Shown here piece by piece: positions 53,636-63,537 of a stretch of DNA of 64,000 nucleotides (the first letter of the stretch is position 1; the number at the start of each line of letters is the position of its first letter). Under the pieces are notes generated by a model. It did not search any database. It saw only the letters and a list, made by a program, of their open reading frames with translations, and was not told the origin of the DNA. The position numbers and the translations under genes were made by a program. Source of the DNA: an uncultured Sunxiuqinia sp. (GTDB taxonomy: Bacteria > Bacteroidota > Bacteroidia > Bacteroidales > Prolixibacteraceae); assembly GCF_963678245.1 (NCBI RefSeq), contig NZ_OY782776.1, forward strand, positions 496,001 to 560,000, read 5' to 3'.

Positions 53636-54940
53636 ATGAAAATATCAATATTCGGTCTGGGGTATGTTGGCTGTGTCGGTCTGGGCTGCTTGGCAGAAAA
53701 AGGACATCAGGTCATAGGGGTAGACGTTGTTAAAAACAAAATTGATCTTGTAAACAATGGAAAACCGACAATAATAGAAAAGGATGTTGACGATCTTATT
53801 TATGATAATTGGAGAAAAGGACGTATTTATGCTACCGAGAATTATGTAAAGGCAGTTGAGGCAACTGAAGTGTCCTTTATTTGTGTGGGAACACCATCGG
53901 GAGTGAACGGACACCTGGATATGAGTTATGTTGATCGTACGGCGGAGAATATAGGTAAGGCATTAGCTCAGAAAAGTGGGTTTCATGTTGTTGTAATAAG
54001 AAGTACGGTCTTGCCGGGAACTAATAAAAATATTGGCGAAATTATTGAAAAGGAGTCTGGTCGAATATTAAACCAAGATTTTGCAATAATTTCAAATCCC
54101 GAATTTTTAAGAGAAGGTACAGCGGTGAAGGACTATTACAATCCAGCAGTAACCGTGATCGGCTCTGAATGCGATATCGCTACTGCCAAGATGCTTGAGT
54201 TGTACGAAAATGTTACTGCTCCCACGATTGTTACTTCTATTAATGTTGCAGAGTTAATTAAATATGTGAATAATTCTTTCCATGCATTAAAAATCACATT
54301 TGCGAATGAAGTTGGTAATATCTGCAAGAAACTTGGAATTGACTCACACGAAGTAATGGAGCTTTTTTGCAAAGATGATCAACTGAATATCTCTCCCTAT
54401 TATTTTAAACCAGGATTTGCATATGGAGGTTCTTGTTTGCCTAAAGATTTAAGAGGACTAAAGACAATGGCACATGATAATTATATAAGTAGTCCTGTTA
54501 TTGAAGCCATTGAAGTTTCGAATTCACAGCAGAAAGAAATAGCTTACTCGATTATTGAATCAACCCGAAAAAAACATATTGGTATCATCGGTTTATCTTT
54601 TAAAAAGGGAACAGATGATTTACGCTATAGCCCATCCGTTGAGTTGTGTGAAAAGTTGCTCGGAAAGGGATATCAACTGGCTATTTATGATCCAAATGTA
54701 AATATGACTAAACTGTCAGGTACCAACAAGGATTATGTGGATTTGCATATCCCTCATTTATCAGAATTAATAACAAATGATTTTACTTATGTTGTTGATA
54801 ATTCAGAAGTTTTGGTTGTCTCTCAAAATTATAAGGGGATATTTTCTGATATAAGAGAAGACCCTCAAAAAATAATTGTTGATTTAGTGAAAATCAAGGC
54901 ACTAAGGAATCATCCTAACTATCACGGTATTTGTTGGTAG
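53636..54940 (+). CDS. algD: GDP-mannose 6-dehydrogenase (AlgD-like)
   Basis: A 434-residue nucleotide-sugar dehydrogenase. The N-terminus MKISIFGLGYVGCVGLGCLA with HQVIGVDV, then VSFICVGTPSGVNGHLDMSY, RSTVLPGT and NPEFLREGTAVKDY, resemble AlgD of Pseudomonas closely. The catalytic Cys is in PGFAYGGSCLPKDLRGL (about 268). AlgD makes GDP-mannuronate, so the polymer may carry mannuronate or a derivative. UDP-sugar specificity cannot be excluded by inspection, but the motif order favours GDP-mannose. Confidence 0.82.
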   Translation: MKISIFGLGYVGCVGLGCLAEKGHQVIGVDVVKNKIDLVNNGKPTIIEKDVDDLIYDNWRKGRIYATENYVKAVEATEVSFICVGTPSGVNGHLDMSYVDRTAENIGKALAQKSGFHVVVIRSTVLPGTNKNIGEIIEKESGRILNQDFAIISNPEFLREGTAVKDYYNPAVTVIGSECDIATAKMLELYENVTAPTIVTSINVAELIKYVNNSFHALKITFANEVGNICKKLGIDSHEVMELFCKDDQLNISPYYFKPGFAYGGSCLPKDLRGLKTMAHDNYISSPVIEAIEVSNSQQKEIAYSIIESTRKKHIGIIGLSFKKGTDDLRYSPSVELCEKLLGKGYQLAIYDPNVNMTKLSGTNKDYVDLHIPHLSELITNDFTYVVDNSEVLVVSQNYKGIFSDIREDPQKIIVDLVKIKALRNHPNYHGICW

Positions 54941-55091
54941 TATTGGTATCTTCCTTCTATTTCGGAAATTGTCGTTTCCGGGTTTTGAGACTGCATAGTG
55001 ATGGTTCTAGTAATCGGCTTCCTTTAATCTGTCCTTACCGATTTTATTCCTGAATATCCATATTCTTATAAAAACTCAATATAGTTAGATA

Positions 55092-56468
55092 ATGAATTCT
55101 ACTGAAAAGAAGCTATTATTAATTTATCTCATCATTGATCTGTTTTTGATCAATTTCTCCGTGAGTATTATTTATTATTATAAGTTCTATTTTCTCCATT
55201 ATAAGGTTTTTGAACAAGTGCTCTTTTCCTTTAATTTATCATGGCTGCTAGCGCTGTCAATGTACCGACGTAAGAATTTGTTTCTTCGAAATGGATTTTT
55301 AAACCGGGTGGCACGTAGTACAACTCGTTTCATGATTTTCACGGTTATCTTTGCTTTTATTATTGTTATCATTGGACATGACGATATTCCGAGGGCTTTT
55401 TTAACACTTAGTAGTTTCGTTTTTCTATCCTTAAATCTGTTATTTTATTATTTGGTTTATACTCTTTTAGGAATATTCCGAAGATACGGTCATTATATGA
55501 CCAAAGTATTGATAATTGGTGCAGGAAGAAGTGGACAGGACGTCGGGCATTTTATTGATGTAAACCTAGAAATGGGGTATTCAGTAGTGGGATATCTTGA
55601 TGATAATTTGGAGCTTAAAGATAAAGTCTCCGTTCTTGGGGGGATTGATGAACTGAGTGAGTTGTATAATAGGTTTATGTTTAATGAGATAATTATTACT
55701 CTTCCATTAATATATGAAGAGAAAATCAGTGAGATATTGGCTGTTGCTGAATACAACGGTATTAGGGTGAGATTAATTCCTGATTTTTATCGGTTGATAA
55801 AGCATACTTATAGTATTGAGACAAAAGACGCTATTCCATTTCTCAACGTTCACCAAATACCGCTGGATAACTTTAATTTTCAAATCTGCAAAAGAGTGTT
55901 TGATATCCTTTTCTCATCAGTGGTTCTTCTATGTCTTTCTCCTATTTTGGTTTTGTTGGCATTGTCTATCTGGATTGAATCAAGGGGGCCGGTTTTCTAT
56001 AAACCTGTAAGATTAGGAAAAGGAGGTAAGGAATTTACTATCTATAAATTTCGCTCAATGAGCGTTTGTGACGTCGCTGTTGGCGGGGCTAATTCAACAA
56101 AGAAGAATGATGATCGGATTACTTCTGTTGGGCGTATTATTCGGAAATATAGTTTAGACGAACTTCCACAGTTTTTGAATGTTTTTTTGGGAGATATGTC
56201 AGTAGTCGGTCCTCGACCTCATCGAGTTTGGTTAAATAAAGATCTTCAGTCAAAAGTTCAGGGGTATATGATGCGTCACTACGTTAAGCCGGGTATTACA
56301 GGATGGGCGCAAGTGAATGGCTGGAGGGGACCAACTGAAACCAGACAACAACGATATGGCCGAACACTCCACGATCTTTGGTACATTGAAAATTGGTCCT
56401 TTCTTTTAGATCTCTGGATTATATTCCTGACAGTATTCGGCGTGAAAACTCGGAAAAATGCTTTCTGA
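55092..56468 (+). CDS. Polyprenyl-phosphate sugar-1-phosphate transferase (WcaJ type)
   Basis: A 458-residue membrane enzyme that starts repeat-unit synthesis by moving a sugar-1-phosphate to undecaprenyl phosphate. Four N-terminal membrane segments (about 8-125), a nucleotide-binding-like domain (VLIIGAGRSGQDVGHFI), a further segment (about 280-300) and the catalytic C-terminus: GPVFYKPVRLGKGGKEFTIY, KFRSM, YSLDELPQFLNVFLGDMSVV GPRPH, GITGWAQVNGWRG. The gene ends with the Wzi-like gene 62 bases later. Confidence 0.92.
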   Translation: MNSTEKKLLLIYLIIDLFLINFSVSIIYYYKFYFLHYKVFEQVLFSFNLSWLLALSMYRRKNLFLRNGFLNRVARSTTRFMIFTVIFAFIIVIIGHDDIPRAFLTLSSFVFLSLNLLFYYLVYTLLGIFRRYGHYMTKVLIIGAGRSGQDVGHFIDVNLEMGYSVVGYLDDNLELKDKVSVLGGIDELSELYNRFMFNEIIITLPLIYEEKISEILAVAEYNGIRVRLIPDFYRLIKHTYSIETKDAIPFLNVHQIPLDNFNFQICKRVFDILFSSVVLLCLSPILVLLALSIWIESRGPVFYKPVRLGKGGKEFTIYKFRSMSVCDVAVGGANSTKKNDDRITSVGRIIRKYSLDELPQFLNVFLGDMSVVGPRPHRVWLNKDLQSKVQGYMMRHYVKPGITGWAQVNGWRGPTETRQQRYGRTLHDLWYIENWSFLLDLWIIFLTVFGVKTRKNAF

Positions 56469-56530
56469 CCAGAATTCGGTTATTCTTTTGGGTATTGGCA
56501 GATTTCATTGATCGATATAAGTTTGGAAAA

Positions 56531-58150
56531 ATGTTGAGAGCTTTATTCGTAGTGCAGGCTTGTGCCCTGATATTTTTTAACCACTTAGGCTACGGACAAG
56601 AAAAGACTGGTGAAGTGCAATCTCTTCCTATTCACGAAGAAATATTTCGTTTAAGTTCTCATTCAATTGTTAATCTGAATGGGGTCACTCCATTTTGGTT
56701 TTATTCGAACACTTGCGGACAGGTTGAAAAGAGTAAAAAATCAGGACAGTATTTTGTGGGAGAGCTTTATTGCTCAAAACAAGTTGGAAAGATATCTATG
56801 GTGTCAGGGATTGAACTAATAAATTATGATGTTGGTAAAAAAAATATTTTAACACAGCTATTCCTTAACCTGCGATATAAAAAACTACTCCTGAGAATTG
56901 GAAAAGAAAGATTCACAATTGGACAGTATGGTGATAATTTGTCTTCCGGATCAATGTTTATTAGTTCAAATGCAAGGCCATTACCTCGCATAGGAATTGG
57001 ATATTATGATTATGAAAATGTACCATTTTCAAATGGTTGGTTGGTATTTAAAGGCGCTTGTCATTTAGTTCTTTTAAATGATGATCGGGGAGAGAAGGGG
57101 ACTGACAAACCTTATCTTCATGAGAAGTTTCTATACATTAAAACAAATAATAAGTTTTTAAATCTATGGTTGGGAATGAATCACTCAGTACTTATGGGGG
57201 GGGCTTATCCCGGTGGATTCAGGATTCCTGTTGATTTTGACGCATCTTTCTTTGGGAAGGGGTCAAATAAATTTCCCAAAAGCTTTCAGGGGGAACAAAA
57301 TAATGCGGCAGGTGCTCATTTCGGGTTATTTGATTTTGGAGCGAAATTCCAAAGAAGTCTCTGGCAAATTCAGACTTGGTATCAGAAACCAATTTCAGAT
57401 GGGTCTGGTTTGCATGGTATTTTTAAAATGAATCATGATAAGGTGATAGGAGTAAATTTAGAGTTTTATGGAAAGCGAATCATTAATCACTTCGTTTTTG
57501 AATACCTGAAGACAGATCATCAAAGTGGGAAAGGTATCCCAAACTTTCCCCGAAATAGTGAACTTGGAAACATTGATGCTATTGAGGATTACGATTTTTA
57601 TCTCTATCAGAACTATGGAATAACGACATCTGGTATTTCAAAAGAGGAATTCATAAAATACCTCTTGGTGTATATTAATGGAGGAGAGAAGCTTGGAGGT
57701 AGAGATAACTACTATAACAATGGCATGTACCATATGGGAAACTCATACCACGGCAACTCAATTGGAACTCCTTTATTTTTTACGGAATCGGACGCCGAGT
57801 TCTGGAGGGGGGCCTCCAAATTCTCTTACGATCATTATTTTATTAGCAACAGAGTAATCGCGTATCACTTTGGAATTTCTGGTTGGTTTGGTCAACGGAT
57901 TAACTATCGCTTGCTTCAAACTTTTTCGATAAACAAAGGAAGTTATGCGGGCAAGTATCAAGGGATTTTTAATTGGAATGAACAACCAAACTATTTTTTC
58001 AGCAAAGGACTTCATCAAAACTATTTTTTATTTGAGCTGAATTACTTCTTAAAAGAAACACCATTGGTGCTATCTATAAGTGAGGGATGGGATATGGGGC
58101 AGATTGCTAAATCGAATGCCTTTCAGTTTTCAGTATCCTGGATGTTGTGA
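56531..58150 (+). CDS. Wzi-like capsule assembly outer-membrane protein
   Basis: A 539-residue protein started at MLRALFVVQACALIFF, which gives a signal peptide ending YGQE; the open frame runs 46 codons upstream into the preceding gene. The rest is strand-rich and fits the Wzi family of outer-membrane barrels that anchor capsule or help matrix attachment (RIGKERFTIGQYGDNLSSGS, FGLFDFGAKFQ, FRIPVDFDASFFGKG, C-terminal FQFSVSWML). It lies just ahead of Wza and Wzc, its usual neighbours. Confidence 0.85.
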   Translation: MLRALFVVQACALIFFNHLGYGQEKTGEVQSLPIHEEIFRLSSHSIVNLNGVTPFWFYSNTCGQVEKSKKSGQYFVGELYCSKQVGKISMVSGIELINYDVGKKNILTQLFLNLRYKKLLLRIGKERFTIGQYGDNLSSGSMFISSNARPLPRIGIGYYDYENVPFSNGWLVFKGACHLVLLNDDRGEKGTDKPYLHEKFLYIKTNNKFLNLWLGMNHSVLMGGAYPGGFRIPVDFDASFFGKGSNKFPKSFQGEQNNAAGAHFGLFDFGAKFQRSLWQIQTWYQKPISDGSGLHGIFKMNHDKVIGVNLEFYGKRIINHFVFEYLKTDHQSGKGIPNFPRNSELGNIDAIEDYDFYLYQNYGITTSGISKEEFIKYLLVYINGGEKLGGRDNYYNNGMYHMGNSYHGNSIGTPLFFTESDAEFWRGASKFSYDHYFISNRVIAYHFGISGWFGQRINYRLLQTFSINKGSYAGKYQGIFNWNEQPNYFFSKGLHQNYFLFELNYFLKETPLVLSISEGWDMGQIAKSNAFQFSVSWML

Positions 58151-58223
58151 CTTTGTTAGTTTGGCTCTTTTTTATGTTCTCATCAGTTCTTTTGAGTGCG
58201 ATAAATCTTATTAATCGGAAAAT

Positions 58224-59012
58224 ATGAAAATGATTAAGTTAAAACTATTACTATTTCTTTTTATTTCAGTAGGCTTTGGGTCTTGCAGGTCAAATAAAGA
58301 TCTGACCTACTTCCAGAATCTGTCGTCAGAAAATTTTCGAACTCAGGCAATATTTTCAATCGAAAACTATAAACTTCAGGAAAGTGACAATTTATATATC
58401 AAAGTCGTTTCTGTTGACCCGAATGTATCACAATTGTTTAATTCATCTAGTGGATCGGGAAGCTTCGGAGGAACCTCTCAGCAATACGGATCGGAAGTGA
58501 CACAGCATCTGAATGGTTATCAGGTTGATAAGTTGGGTTTTGTAGAATTGCCTATTGTTGGAAAACTATTTGTCTTAAACAAAACACTTTTAGATGCGAG
58601 GGAGCTAATCTATCACGAAATAAAAAAGTATTTTAAAGAGGTGACCGTTTATGTGAAGTTAATGAGTTTTGAATATACCGTGATGGGAGAAGTGTCAAAA
58701 CCCGGAGTTTATTCTTGTTTCAAAAATACGAGAACAATTTTGGAGGCCATTAGTCAAGCCAGTGGAACAACTGACTATGCAAAACTGAAAAATGTAATTG
58801 TTTTGCGTGGCAGTGGAGAGGAGAAACAATCGATAAGAATTGATTTTACAGATCGGTCATTTCTGAATTCAGAAGCATATTATTTACAGCCTGATGATGT
58901 TGTGTATGTTTGTCCGGACAAATATAAAAATGCACGGCTGAATTCATCTACCTACTCATTGCTTTTAACTTCAATAACTACTTTGATTGTTTTCCTAAAA
59001 TATATTAACTAA
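58224..59012 (+). CDS. Wza-like polysaccharide export lipoprotein
   Basis: A 262-residue outer-membrane export protein: lipoprotein signal ending FGSC (Cys at about 22), then the polysaccharide-export domain (YKLQESDNLYIKVVSVDPNV, VDKLGFVELPIVGKLFVLNK) and an SLBB-like domain (YTVMGEVSKPGVYS). A hydrophobic helix closes the C-terminus (TSITTLIVFLKYIN). It works with the following Wzc in chain export. Confidence 0.92.
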   Translation: MKMIKLKLLLFLFISVGFGSCRSNKDLTYFQNLSSENFRTQAIFSIENYKLQESDNLYIKVVSVDPNVSQLFNSSSGSGSFGGTSQQYGSEVTQHLNGYQVDKLGFVELPIVGKLFVLNKTLLDARELIYHEIKKYFKEVTVYVKLMSFEYTVMGEVSKPGVYSCFKNTRTILEAISQASGTTDYAKLKNVIVLRGSGEEKQSIRIDFTDRSFLNSEAYYLQPDDVVYVCPDKYKNARLNSSTYSLLLTSITTLIVFLKYIN

Positions 59013-59039
59013 AAGCTATATTTTTCAAATTACCCTTGT

Positions 59040-61391
59040 ATGGACCATACTGATAAATTACTCGATACAATAGAAAAGAAAGGGAACAAGCCTGTTGATT
59101 TGAAGCAGTTTCTGACGAAATTATTACTTAATTGGCACTTGTTTGTTATATTTCTTTTAATAAGTCTCGCAACAGCTTATTTGTATAACAAGCTGGCTCC
59201 ACCGGTTTATTCTGCCAGCAGTCTTATTCTTATAAAAGAAAAGCAGGCTGATGGGATGGATCTAAATAATCTTCTTGACAATTTTCAGTTGAAAACAAAT
59301 GTAAAATTAGCTAATCATATTGGTATATTAACATCATTAAGTTTGAATCAACAAGTTGTTAGGAAATTGGACTGGAAAGTTTCCTGGTTTCAAGATGTTT
59401 TTTTATGGAATTATGATCTGTCAGAAAACCCACCCTATCAGATTGTTTTAGATGCTACCGACTATTACATTCCTAATTTGTCGCTCGATATTATTCCTCT
59501 TGATAGCAGTAAGTATCGACTAACGATAGATGATGAGACCTACATAAAAGGACAAGAACAACATATTGAATTTGAGCAGGAAGGAGTGTTTGGTCAAAAA
59601 TTTGAAAATGAGTATTTCCGTTTTACCCTTAATAAACTCACCGAGTATCCGGAAGGGAAAATCTTTTTTCAATTTAATAGTCTGGATCAACTGGCATTGT
59701 ATTATAAAAATCATGTCGAGGTTTCGTCGGTTAACAAAGATGCCGATTTAATTGAGTTAAACTTAAATGGCCAATCCCGGTTAAAGGTAACTCAATATTT
59801 AAATGAGCTGATGAATGAATACGTTGAATATGGACTGGATGAAAAAAATTTGACAACTGAGAATACTATTCAGTTTATAGATAGACAATTGGCTGATATT
59901 GTCGATACATTGCGAATTACGGGTGACGATTTTACTGAATATCGGGCAAAAAATAAAGTATTTGACTTAGGGCAGAAAGCGTCGTTAGTCGTAGAGAAAT
60001 TAGTCAAATTGGAATCAGAAGAGTCACTGCTAAAAATGCAAATCAATTATTATGAGAACCTGAACGGTTATCTGGATGATTCTGAAAGAATGAAAAAGAT
60101 GATTGCTCCTTCTGTGGTTGGAGTTACTGATCAGGCACTCAACAGTATGGTGGGTAAACTCATTGAACTCTATGGAAATAAGGAGACACTTTCATATAGT
60201 CTGGAAGATATAAATCCAAGTATACAAATGCTTGATAGGGAAATTGCCTATGTGAAGAGAAGTCTTCAGGAAAATACGATTAATTTGATTAATAATGCGA
60301 AACAAGACCTTGGTTCTTTAGGGCAAGAAATTGCCGAAATTGAAGAAATGTTAGTCAAATATCCTAGAACGGAACAGGATTTAATCAATATTCGAAGAAT
60401 GTTTGATTTGAATAATGAGTTATATACATTTCTACTTCAGAAAAGAGCAGAAGCAGAGATAGCTAAAGCATCTAATATTCCAGATGTAAAAATTGTAGAT
60501 AAAGCGACTTTGCTCACATTAATAGAGAAGGGCCCTAAAAAGAGGCTGAGCTATATTATCGGACTTTTTATAGGTTTGTTTATACCTTTTTCAATATTAA
60601 CAGTTCGGGATTATTTTGATGAAACCATTCATACACCCGATGAGGTGAAAAAGTTGACAGAAATCCCCCTTGTTGGAAAAGTATTTCATAACTCATTTGC
60701 AGAGGCAGTTCCGATTGTAGAACATCCGAGATCATCTTTGGCAGAGTCTTTACGTGATTTGAGGACAAATATAGAGTATATTACCCTGAACAAGTATCCG
60801 GTAGTAATAGGAGTTCACTCTGTTATTCCAAGTGAAGGAAAATCTTTTGTGTCAACTAATCTATCTGCGATCTTTGCTATGAATAGTAAAAAAGTGGTTT
60901 TAGTTGGGGCAGATATGAGGAAGCCGATGCTTAATAAGCTATTGGAGATAAAAATGGGGCAGGAGGGATTGAGTACTTATCTTATTGGTCAAAATTCAAT
61001 GGATGAAATTATTAAAAGTACTCACATTGAAAACCTGGATCTTGTTGCTTCCGGGCCGATTCCTCCAAATCCCGTTGAATTGCTTAGTAACGAAAGGTTT
61101 TCAAGGTTTTTAAATGAACTGCGAATAAAATATGACGTCATTGTCTTTGATAATTCACCGTTGAGTTTAGTTACAGATTCACGCATTATCGCACGTTATA
61201 CGGATGTTGATTTATATGTAATGAGGCAAAATTATAGTCTGAGAAGTGCAGTCAGCTATATTAATGAGGTTGTGGAAAGAGGTAATAACAAGGCTGGAAT
61301 TATTTTAAATGATGTTGATCCAAAGACCGCAAATTATTCTTATGGTGGTTATCAAAGGTATTTTAAGAAAGGCTATGGTTATTTACAGTAG
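59040..61391 (+). CDS. Wzc-like chain-length determinant and tyrosine kinase
   Basis: A 783-residue inner-membrane co-polymerase. N-terminal Wzz domain with membrane segments at about 33-52 and 505-525 and a long periplasmic coiled-coil region (about 250-470). The C-terminal BY-kinase has Walker A SVIPSEGKSFVSTN, A' VLVGADMRKPM, B DVIVFDNSPL and a Tyr-rich tail (NYSYGGYQRYFKKGYGYLQ). Autophosphorylation of that tail controls chain length and export. It ends the locus. Confidence 0.93.
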   Translation: MDHTDKLLDTIEKKGNKPVDLKQFLTKLLLNWHLFVIFLLISLATAYLYNKLAPPVYSASSLILIKEKQADGMDLNNLLDNFQLKTNVKLANHIGILTSLSLNQQVVRKLDWKVSWFQDVFLWNYDLSENPPYQIVLDATDYYIPNLSLDIIPLDSSKYRLTIDDETYIKGQEQHIEFEQEGVFGQKFENEYFRFTLNKLTEYPEGKIFFQFNSLDQLALYYKNHVEVSSVNKDADLIELNLNGQSRLKVTQYLNELMNEYVEYGLDEKNLTTENTIQFIDRQLADIVDTLRITGDDFTEYRAKNKVFDLGQKASLVVEKLVKLESEESLLKMQINYYENLNGYLDDSERMKKMIAPSVVGVTDQALNSMVGKLIELYGNKETLSYSLEDINPSIQMLDREIAYVKRSLQENTINLINNAKQDLGSLGQEIAEIEEMLVKYPRTEQDLINIRRMFDLNNELYTFLLQKRAEAEIAKASNIPDVKIVDKATLLTLIEKGPKKRLSYIIGLFIGLFIPFSILTVRDYFDETIHTPDEVKKLTEIPLVGKVFHNSFAEAVPIVEHPRSSLAESLRDLRTNIEYITLNKYPVVIGVHSVIPSEGKSFVSTNLSAIFAMNSKKVVLVGADMRKPMLNKLLEIKMGQEGLSTYLIGQNSMDEIIKSTHIENLDLVASGPIPPNPVELLSNERFSRFLNELRIKYDVIVFDNSPLSLVTDSRIIARYTDVDLYVMRQNYSLRSAVSYINEVVERGNNKAGIILNDVDPKTANYSYGGYQRYFKKGYGYLQ

Positions 61392-61489
61392 CGATAGTGT
61401 TTAAGAGTTGGACTCATGTTTAATTTAAGCGTTTTCATTTATAAATAGTAGTTTTGCAACAAGAAGTTGAATAATTTTTTAAAGCCTAT

Positions 61490-61960
61490 GTCCATTATTA
61501 ATTTTTAGATGAAATTCCTGTTCTACTTGATGAGGGTTTTTATATCCTAATGAAGAATGTTACCTTTTTTATTATACCATATTTCTATCCACTCAAAGAT
61601 TTTAGATTTGGATTCTTCGATAGATTCAAATGTATTGCCATAGATTAACCCTGTTCTCAAGGTTATGAAAAAAGATTCTGAAACTGCATTATCCGAGCAA
61701 TTGGCTTTCCTATACATCGATTGAGAGATGAAAGAATTGGTCATTAATAGCTTTCTAAATTCCCTTAAGACATATTGTATCTCCTGTCAGAATGAAAAGG
61801 TGTAGACTTGTTTTTTCCATTTTCCCTACAGCCATTCTCCAGGCGGGAATAAGCGCTTTTTGAGTATATTAAACTTGTACTTAATGACCTCACGATGATT
61901 TGCCTATCGTATAAATCCATGATCGTGGTTAAGTACAACCATCCCGACAAATTGGGAAGT
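61490..61960 (-). mobile_element. IS3-family (IS150-like) orfB remnant
   Basis: Two minus-strand frames: one reads WLYLTTIMDLYDRQIIVRSL (start of the integrase core, to about 61765), the other SMYRKANCSDNAVSESFFIT and IFEWIEIWYNKKG, then in a third frame SSLGYKNPHQVEQEFHLK. Together these are the rve-core C-terminal half of an IS3 transposase, broken by stops and frameshifts. No inverted ends were identified. Confidence 0.8.
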
Positions 61961-61971
61961 CAAAGAAAGTC

Positions 61972-62007
61972 AAAAGCCTGTAAATTATATAATTTACAGG
62001 CTTTTTT
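61972..62007 (+). terminator. Palindromic terminator
   Basis: AAAAGCCTGTAAATT and AATTTACAGGCTTTT form a fully palindromic stem around ATAT (61972-62005), with T-runs after it. It lies 12 bases past the start of the IS3 remnant and may have belonged to a gene now lost. Confidence 0.65.
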
Positions 62008-62087
62008 GATTTTTGTCATATCAATTCATATCAGAAAATATCATAACTTATAGTGAAACTATTTTCAATCTCATTTTTATATTGATT

Positions 62088-62123
62088 TTGATAATTCGCG
62101 ATTCGCGAATCGCAGATTATCAA
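62088..62123. repeat. 36-base near-perfect palindrome with GCGATTCGCGAATCGC core
   Basis: The 16-base core is perfectly self-complementary and extends by TTGATAAT / ATTATCAA outside, with only the two positions between core and outer arms unpaired. It is GC-rich inside AT-rich surroundings. It could be a regulatory or recombination site; nothing in the neighbourhood identifies it. Confidence 0.6.
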
Positions 62124-62436
62124 GTTTTAGTCAATGAAATCAGTTGGATAACCTCTAGTGAATTCTAAATACTGCCAGTCTCTCGTCTTTCCATTGCTGC
62201 TAACAATGGGCAAGCTGGTCGTCATTATATAACAACACTAGGCAGTAAGCATTCGGACAGCATTCCCTAATCGTTACGCATTTTTATCTCAACCCTCCGG
62301 GGGTTCAATTTCCCAAGTTGCCAACAAGCGGATCGGGAGGATAGAGAGTCTAAAACAGGTATATGTGTAAGCAGGAATGGGAGCCCAATGCATGGGTGAA
62401 GCGCAACTGATTGTTGTTATTTGTGAAATTTATGGG

Positions 62437-62602
62437 TCAATTTGTTCTGTGGGTGGTTCAAACTGCTCAGGGACTAATCAAATTCTTCCGTGGAGCAGTC
62501 AAATTGCCGAGGGGAGCAGTCAAACTGCCGAGGGGAAGGATGAAACTTCCGATGGGAGGGGGCAAGGTGCCGATGGAGGGGGCAAACCTGACGCGGGGCT
62601 AA
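62437..62602 (+). repeat. About eight tandem copies of a degenerate 20-21-base unit
   Basis: TCAAA-type starts recur at 62437, 62458, 62478, 62499, 62520, 62541, 62562 and 62582. The clearest units read TCAAACTGCCGAGGGGAGCAG. In the frame 62411-62602 they would encode VKLPRGA, VKLPRGR, MKLPMGG, GKVPMEG, seven residues per unit, in a 63-residue frame starting MLLFVKFMGQ. No known protein family is recognised, so coding is doubtful. Confidence 0.7.
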
Positions 62603-62893
62603 TAAAACCAAGGGGTTCAGAAAATGCTATTTGTAATTCAGACATGGCATAGGATGTTGTTCTGGCTTCCTAATAGGTCGTCGTTTATAACGAAAAACAG
62701 GCATTGGCTAGTTCATCCCTTCTGAGAACGATATTATAAAAGCATTATTGGTTCTTTTGAATGATATGTCATTCATTCTTTTGTTGATAATACCAATCTC
62801 CTGAAAGATACTAATTCTTGAATTTCAAATAAATACCTGTTTATTTTTGATGCTCTTCTCATTCAACGCTCCGTTGGTTAAAAACCCGTTTTA

Positions 62894-62929
62894 TCCAATC
62901 ATTTCCAGGGAGATGATTGGATTTTTTTT
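62894..62929 (+). terminator. Rho-independent terminator
   Basis: Arms TCCAATCAT and ATGATTGGA (9 bases, perfect) with a 10-base loop, followed by eight T. It has no intact plus-strand gene upstream here, consistent with loss of the original gene. Confidence 0.75.
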
Positions 62930-62960
62930 CATTTTAATTAATTCACTGTTTTTGTGTATG

Positions 62961-62979
62961 TAACACTATTCTAGTGTTA
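62961..62979. promoter_or_regulatory. TAACACTA-TTC-TAGTGTTA inverted repeat before the rteC remnant
   Basis: Perfect 8-base arms with a 3-base loop, directly ahead of the rteC-like sequence. It could be an operator or a small hairpin of the former element. Role not established. Confidence 0.4.
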
Positions 62980-63373
62980 TTACCGACCTGGAGGAAAGTT
63001 TGAAGCAAATAACCAAGGCTTCGGATTGTATGCTTACCACTGCGAAGCCTGCGATCAAACGATGCAGAATTGCATTGGTTGAGTTGAAGAAGATTATGAC
63101 CATTCATGGCTTTCCGGATTTACAATCAGAAATTCATTTTTTTAAGGAGATAAAACCTGTTGTTTTTAGCTATCTTCTGTATTATCAAAACTTCTCGAAC
63201 TGGTAAGTTACCGATCTTCTGAAGGAACACAAGGAATGAAGCGATTCTTAAAAGAGAAGCTGGAAGAAGTTCAAGGCTACATGGAGGAACATATTGAGAT
63301 GGTTAAATATTATCATAGTGGCTTTACTTATTTAGATTGTTTATACTTTGTACGTGATTTTAACGGGAACTAA
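62980..63373 (+). pseudogene. RteC-like regulator remnant
   Basis: In one frame: ITDLEESLKQI, AIKRCRIALVELKKIMTIHGFP, SEIHFFKEIKPVVFSYLLYY, stop at 63206; in the next frame: GTQGMKRFLKEKLEEVQGY, MEEHIEMVKYYHSGFTYLDC, LYFVRDFNGN. Together these fit RteC, the excision regulator of Bacteroides conjugative transposons, with a frameshift near 63190 and no clear start. It marks a lost or decayed mobile element. Confidence 0.7.
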
Positions 63374-63537
63374 TTATGCAGTTCCACTACAGCATCAGTA
63401 TTTGGCGCTACAGCTTATTTAAGAAACACTTCATATTCCAATTGGGTTCATTTTGATAGCTGTTTTTGTATACACAAGAATTGAATGTACAAATATTATA
63501 TATTTGCTAAATCGAAATAAAACAAAATTTAACCTGA

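Noticed and set aside
62295-62330. GGGGGTTCAATTTCCC resembles a tRNA T-arm
   Set aside because: No acceptor, D- or anticodon arm could be found upstream, and the stem pairs poorly.
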